Shown here piece after piece: positions 5,930 to 7,620 of a stretch of DNA of 7,620 bases. Position numbers and translations under genes: made by a program. The notes under the pieces are model-generated. The model was not told where the DNA came from and searched no databases. It saw only the letters and a list, made by a program, of their open reading frames with translations. The stretch is taken from NCBI GenBank assembly GCA_051027215.1, contig JBPCXR010000158.1:1-7620 (forward strand), read 5' to 3'. The DNA comes from CALHVX01 sp051027215. Its GTDB lineage: Bacteria > Pseudomonadota > Gammaproteobacteria > Pseudomonadales > Azotimanducaceae. The stretch's first letter is position 1. Each line of letters starts with the position of its first letter.

Positions 5930-7620
5930 AGTACTTGCGTTCCATTGGCTGAAAGGTCTCCACCATGGAGGGCGAGAAGTTCACATCGCGCTTCGTCACG
6001 CGCTTGTCTTCCGGGTGGTACATGCTGTGGCACAGCCAGTTGTCATCATCCCGAGTTTGATAGTCGTCTCGAGCGTGGGCACCCCGGCTCTCTTTACGCA
6101 CCTCTGCGGCAATGGCTGTGGCTTCGGCGACTTCAAGCAAGTTATCCAGCTCTAAGGCTTCGAGTCGCGCCGTGTTAAACGCCGCGGACTTGTCCGCGAG
6201 GTGCGCTTGGCTAATGCGTCCGCGCAAATCCGCTAGCGCTTTGATGCCGCTTTGCATGTTCTCTTCGGTGCGGAACACTCCGAAACTGTTCTGCATGGTG
6301 GTCTGTAGGTCCTTCTTCAGACTGGCCACAGACTCACCGTCGCTGGATTCGTTCCAACGCGCTAGGCGCGCCATAGCGGCCTCGACATCGGAATCCGAAG
6401 CTTCCCGGTGACTGACACCCTGGCGCATAATCTGTTCGATATGAATGCCTGCTGCGCGTCCAAACACCACCAGGTCCAGCAGCGAATTGCCACCCAGACG
6501 GTTCGCGCCATGCACTGACACGCAGGCGACTTCACCGGCCGCGTACAAGCCTTCCACTGAATGGTCTTGACCGCTGGCATCTTGGGTCAGTGCCTGTCCG
6601 TTCACTCCGGTGGGCACTCCGCCCATCATGTAATGACAGGTCGGCACCACGGGAATGGGTTCCTTGACCGGGTCTACGTGTGCGAAGGTGCGCGACAATT
6701 CCAAAATGCCTGGCAGACGACTGTTCAGAACGTCTTCGCCCAAGTGGTCCAGTTTGAGCATGACATGGTCTGCTTCCGGTCCACAGCCACGGCCTTCCAG
6801 AATCTCAATCACCATGGACCGAGCGACCACGTCGCGCCCTGCCAGGTCCTTGGCGGTCGGCGCGTAGCGCTCCATGAAACGTTCACCGTCTTTGTTGATC
6901 AGGTAACCGCCCTCTCCGCGGCAGCCTTCTGTCACTAGCGTGCCAGCGCCGTGGATACCCGTCGGGTGGAATTGCCACATCTCAATGTCCTGCACAGGAA
7001 ATCCGGCACGCAGAGACATGCCCACCCCATCGCCAGTGTTCATTAGCGCGTTGGTTGTGCTGGCATATATGCGCCCAGCGCCACCGGTAGCAAACACTGT
7101 AGCCTTAGAGGCGATGTAGACCACCTCACCGGTCTCAATCTCAATGGCAATCACACCCACCACCACGCCGTCCTGGTTCTTCACCAGATCCACCGCGAAC
7201 CATTCATTCAAAAAGGTGGTGTTGGCGCGAACATTGGCTTGATAAAGGGTGTGAAGCAACGCATGGCCAGTACGGTCCGCGGCGGCGCAAGTACGCGAAG
7301 CTTGCCCACCTTTGCCATAGTCCTTGCTTTGACCACCAAAGGGGCGCTGGTAGATGCGTCCGGATTCTGTGCGTGAAAACGGCAGGCCCATGTGCTCGAG
7401 CTCGAACACCGCTTGAGGGCCTTCGCTGCACATGTACTCAATCGCGTCCTGGTCACCAATGTAGTCAGAACCCTTGACGGTATCGTACATATGCCAGCGC
7501 CAATCATCGTTTGGATCGTCACTGGCGATGGCGCAGGTGATGCCGCCCTGGGCAGAAACGGTGTGGGAGCGAGTCGGAAAGACTTTGGAGATCACCGCAG
7601 TCTTCAAGCCACTTTGGGCA
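5928..7620 (-). CDS. sdhA: Succinate dehydrogenase flavoprotein subunit, 5'-truncated by window edge
   Basis: Catalytic subunit of complex II: it oxidises succinate to fumarate on a covalently bound FAD. The frame is open to the window edge, so 563 complete codons are visible; alignment by eye with E. coli SdhA puts the missing N-terminus at about 25 residues, including the first FAD-binding glycine motif. A TTG at 7605-7607 is in frame but is not the start, since family sequence (AQSG) continues upstream of it. Counting from the first complete codon, the FAD-linking histidine is His19 in PTRSHTVSAQGG (E. coli His45). Active-site residues are all present: His218 in MWQFHPTGI, Arg262 in AGRDVVARS (proton-shuttle Arg286 in E. 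coli), His329 in PTCHYMMGG and Arg374 in GANRLGGNSLLDL. The C-terminus (DDDNWLCHSMYHPE ... RKY) is typical of proteobacterial SdhA rather than of fumarate reductase. sdhC and sdhD are expected just beyond 7620. Confidence 0.99.
   Translation of the reverse strand, partial: AQSGLKTAVISKVFPTRSHTVSAQGGITCAIASDDPNDDWRWHMYDTVKGSDYIGDQDAIEYMCSEGPQAVFELEHMGLPFSRTESGRIYQRPFGGQSKDYGKGGQASRTCAAADRTGHALLHTLYQANVRANTTFLNEWFAVDLVKNQDGVVVGVIAIEIETGEVVYIASKATVFATGGAGRIYASTTNALMNTGDGVGMSLRAGFPVQDIEMWQFHPTGIHGAGTLVTEGCRGEGGYLINKDGERFMERYAPTAKDLAGRDVVARSMVIEILEGRGCGPEADHVMLKLDHLGEDVLNSRLPGILELSRTFAHVDPVKEPIPVVPTCHYMMGGVPTGVNGQALTQDASGQDHSVEGLYAAGEVACVSVHGANRLGGNSLLDLVVFGRAAGIHIEQIMRQGVSHREASDSDVEAAMARLARWNESSDGESVASLKKDLQTTMQNSFGVFRTEENMQSGIKALADLRGRISQAHLADKSAAFNTARLEALELDNLLEVAEATAIAAEVRKESRGAHARDDYQTRDDDNWLCHSMYHPEDKRVTKRDVNFSPSMVETFQPMERKY

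Noticed and set aside
7605..7607. TTG as possible start of sdhA
   Set aside because: Family-typical residues (AQSG) are encoded in frame upstream to the window edge, and starting here would remove the N-terminal FAD-binding strand. The gene is cut by the window.

Overview
The window is a stretch of bacterial chromosome carrying five consecutive genes, all on the minus strand: sdhA (partial, 5' end outside the window), sdhB, sucA, sucB and lpd (partial, 3' end outside the window). In transcription order this is the catalytic half of succinate dehydrogenase (complex II) followed by the three components (E1, E2, E3) of the 2-oxoglutarate dehydrogenase complex. Together they carry out two adjoining parts of the TCA cycle, 2-oxoglutarate to succinyl-CoA and succinate to fumarate, and couple the latter to the quinone pool. 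All five reading frames are intact as far as visible and keep the family cofactor and active-site residues.

The proteins resemble gammaproteobacterial homologues most closely (SdhB is near-identical to enterobacterial SdhB around its iron-sulfur cysteines). The E3 gene directly behind sucB follows the sdhCDAB-sucAB-lpd(-sucCD) order known from Pseudomonas and other non-enteric gammaproteobacteria; in E. coli lpd sits elsewhere, with the pyruvate dehydrogenase genes. The sequence looks moderately GC-rich. I cannot name a genus.

Layout, high to low coordinate (5' to 3' on the transcript): sdhA from 7620 to 5928; a 10-base gap; sdhB 5917-5213; a 113-base gap (5100-5212), the only sizeable non-coding stretch, with a possible sigma70-type promoter and a compact stem-loop; sucA 5099-2247; a 33-base gap; sucB 2213-984; a 2-base gap; lpd from 981 to the window edge. 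No tRNA, rRNA, mobile element, CRISPR array or convincing intrinsic terminator was seen, and the spacing suggests one polycistronic unit, perhaps with a secondary promoter before sucA.

This is core metabolism rather than an accessory region, and I see no sign of an undescribed system. The points worth a second look are small: an Arg where SdhB usually has His near the quinone site, the promoter-like sequence and hairpin before sucA, an in-frame 18-bp tandem duplication in the SucB linker, two unusual residues in a conserved SucA loop, and a Trp inside the redox-disulfide motif of Lpd.
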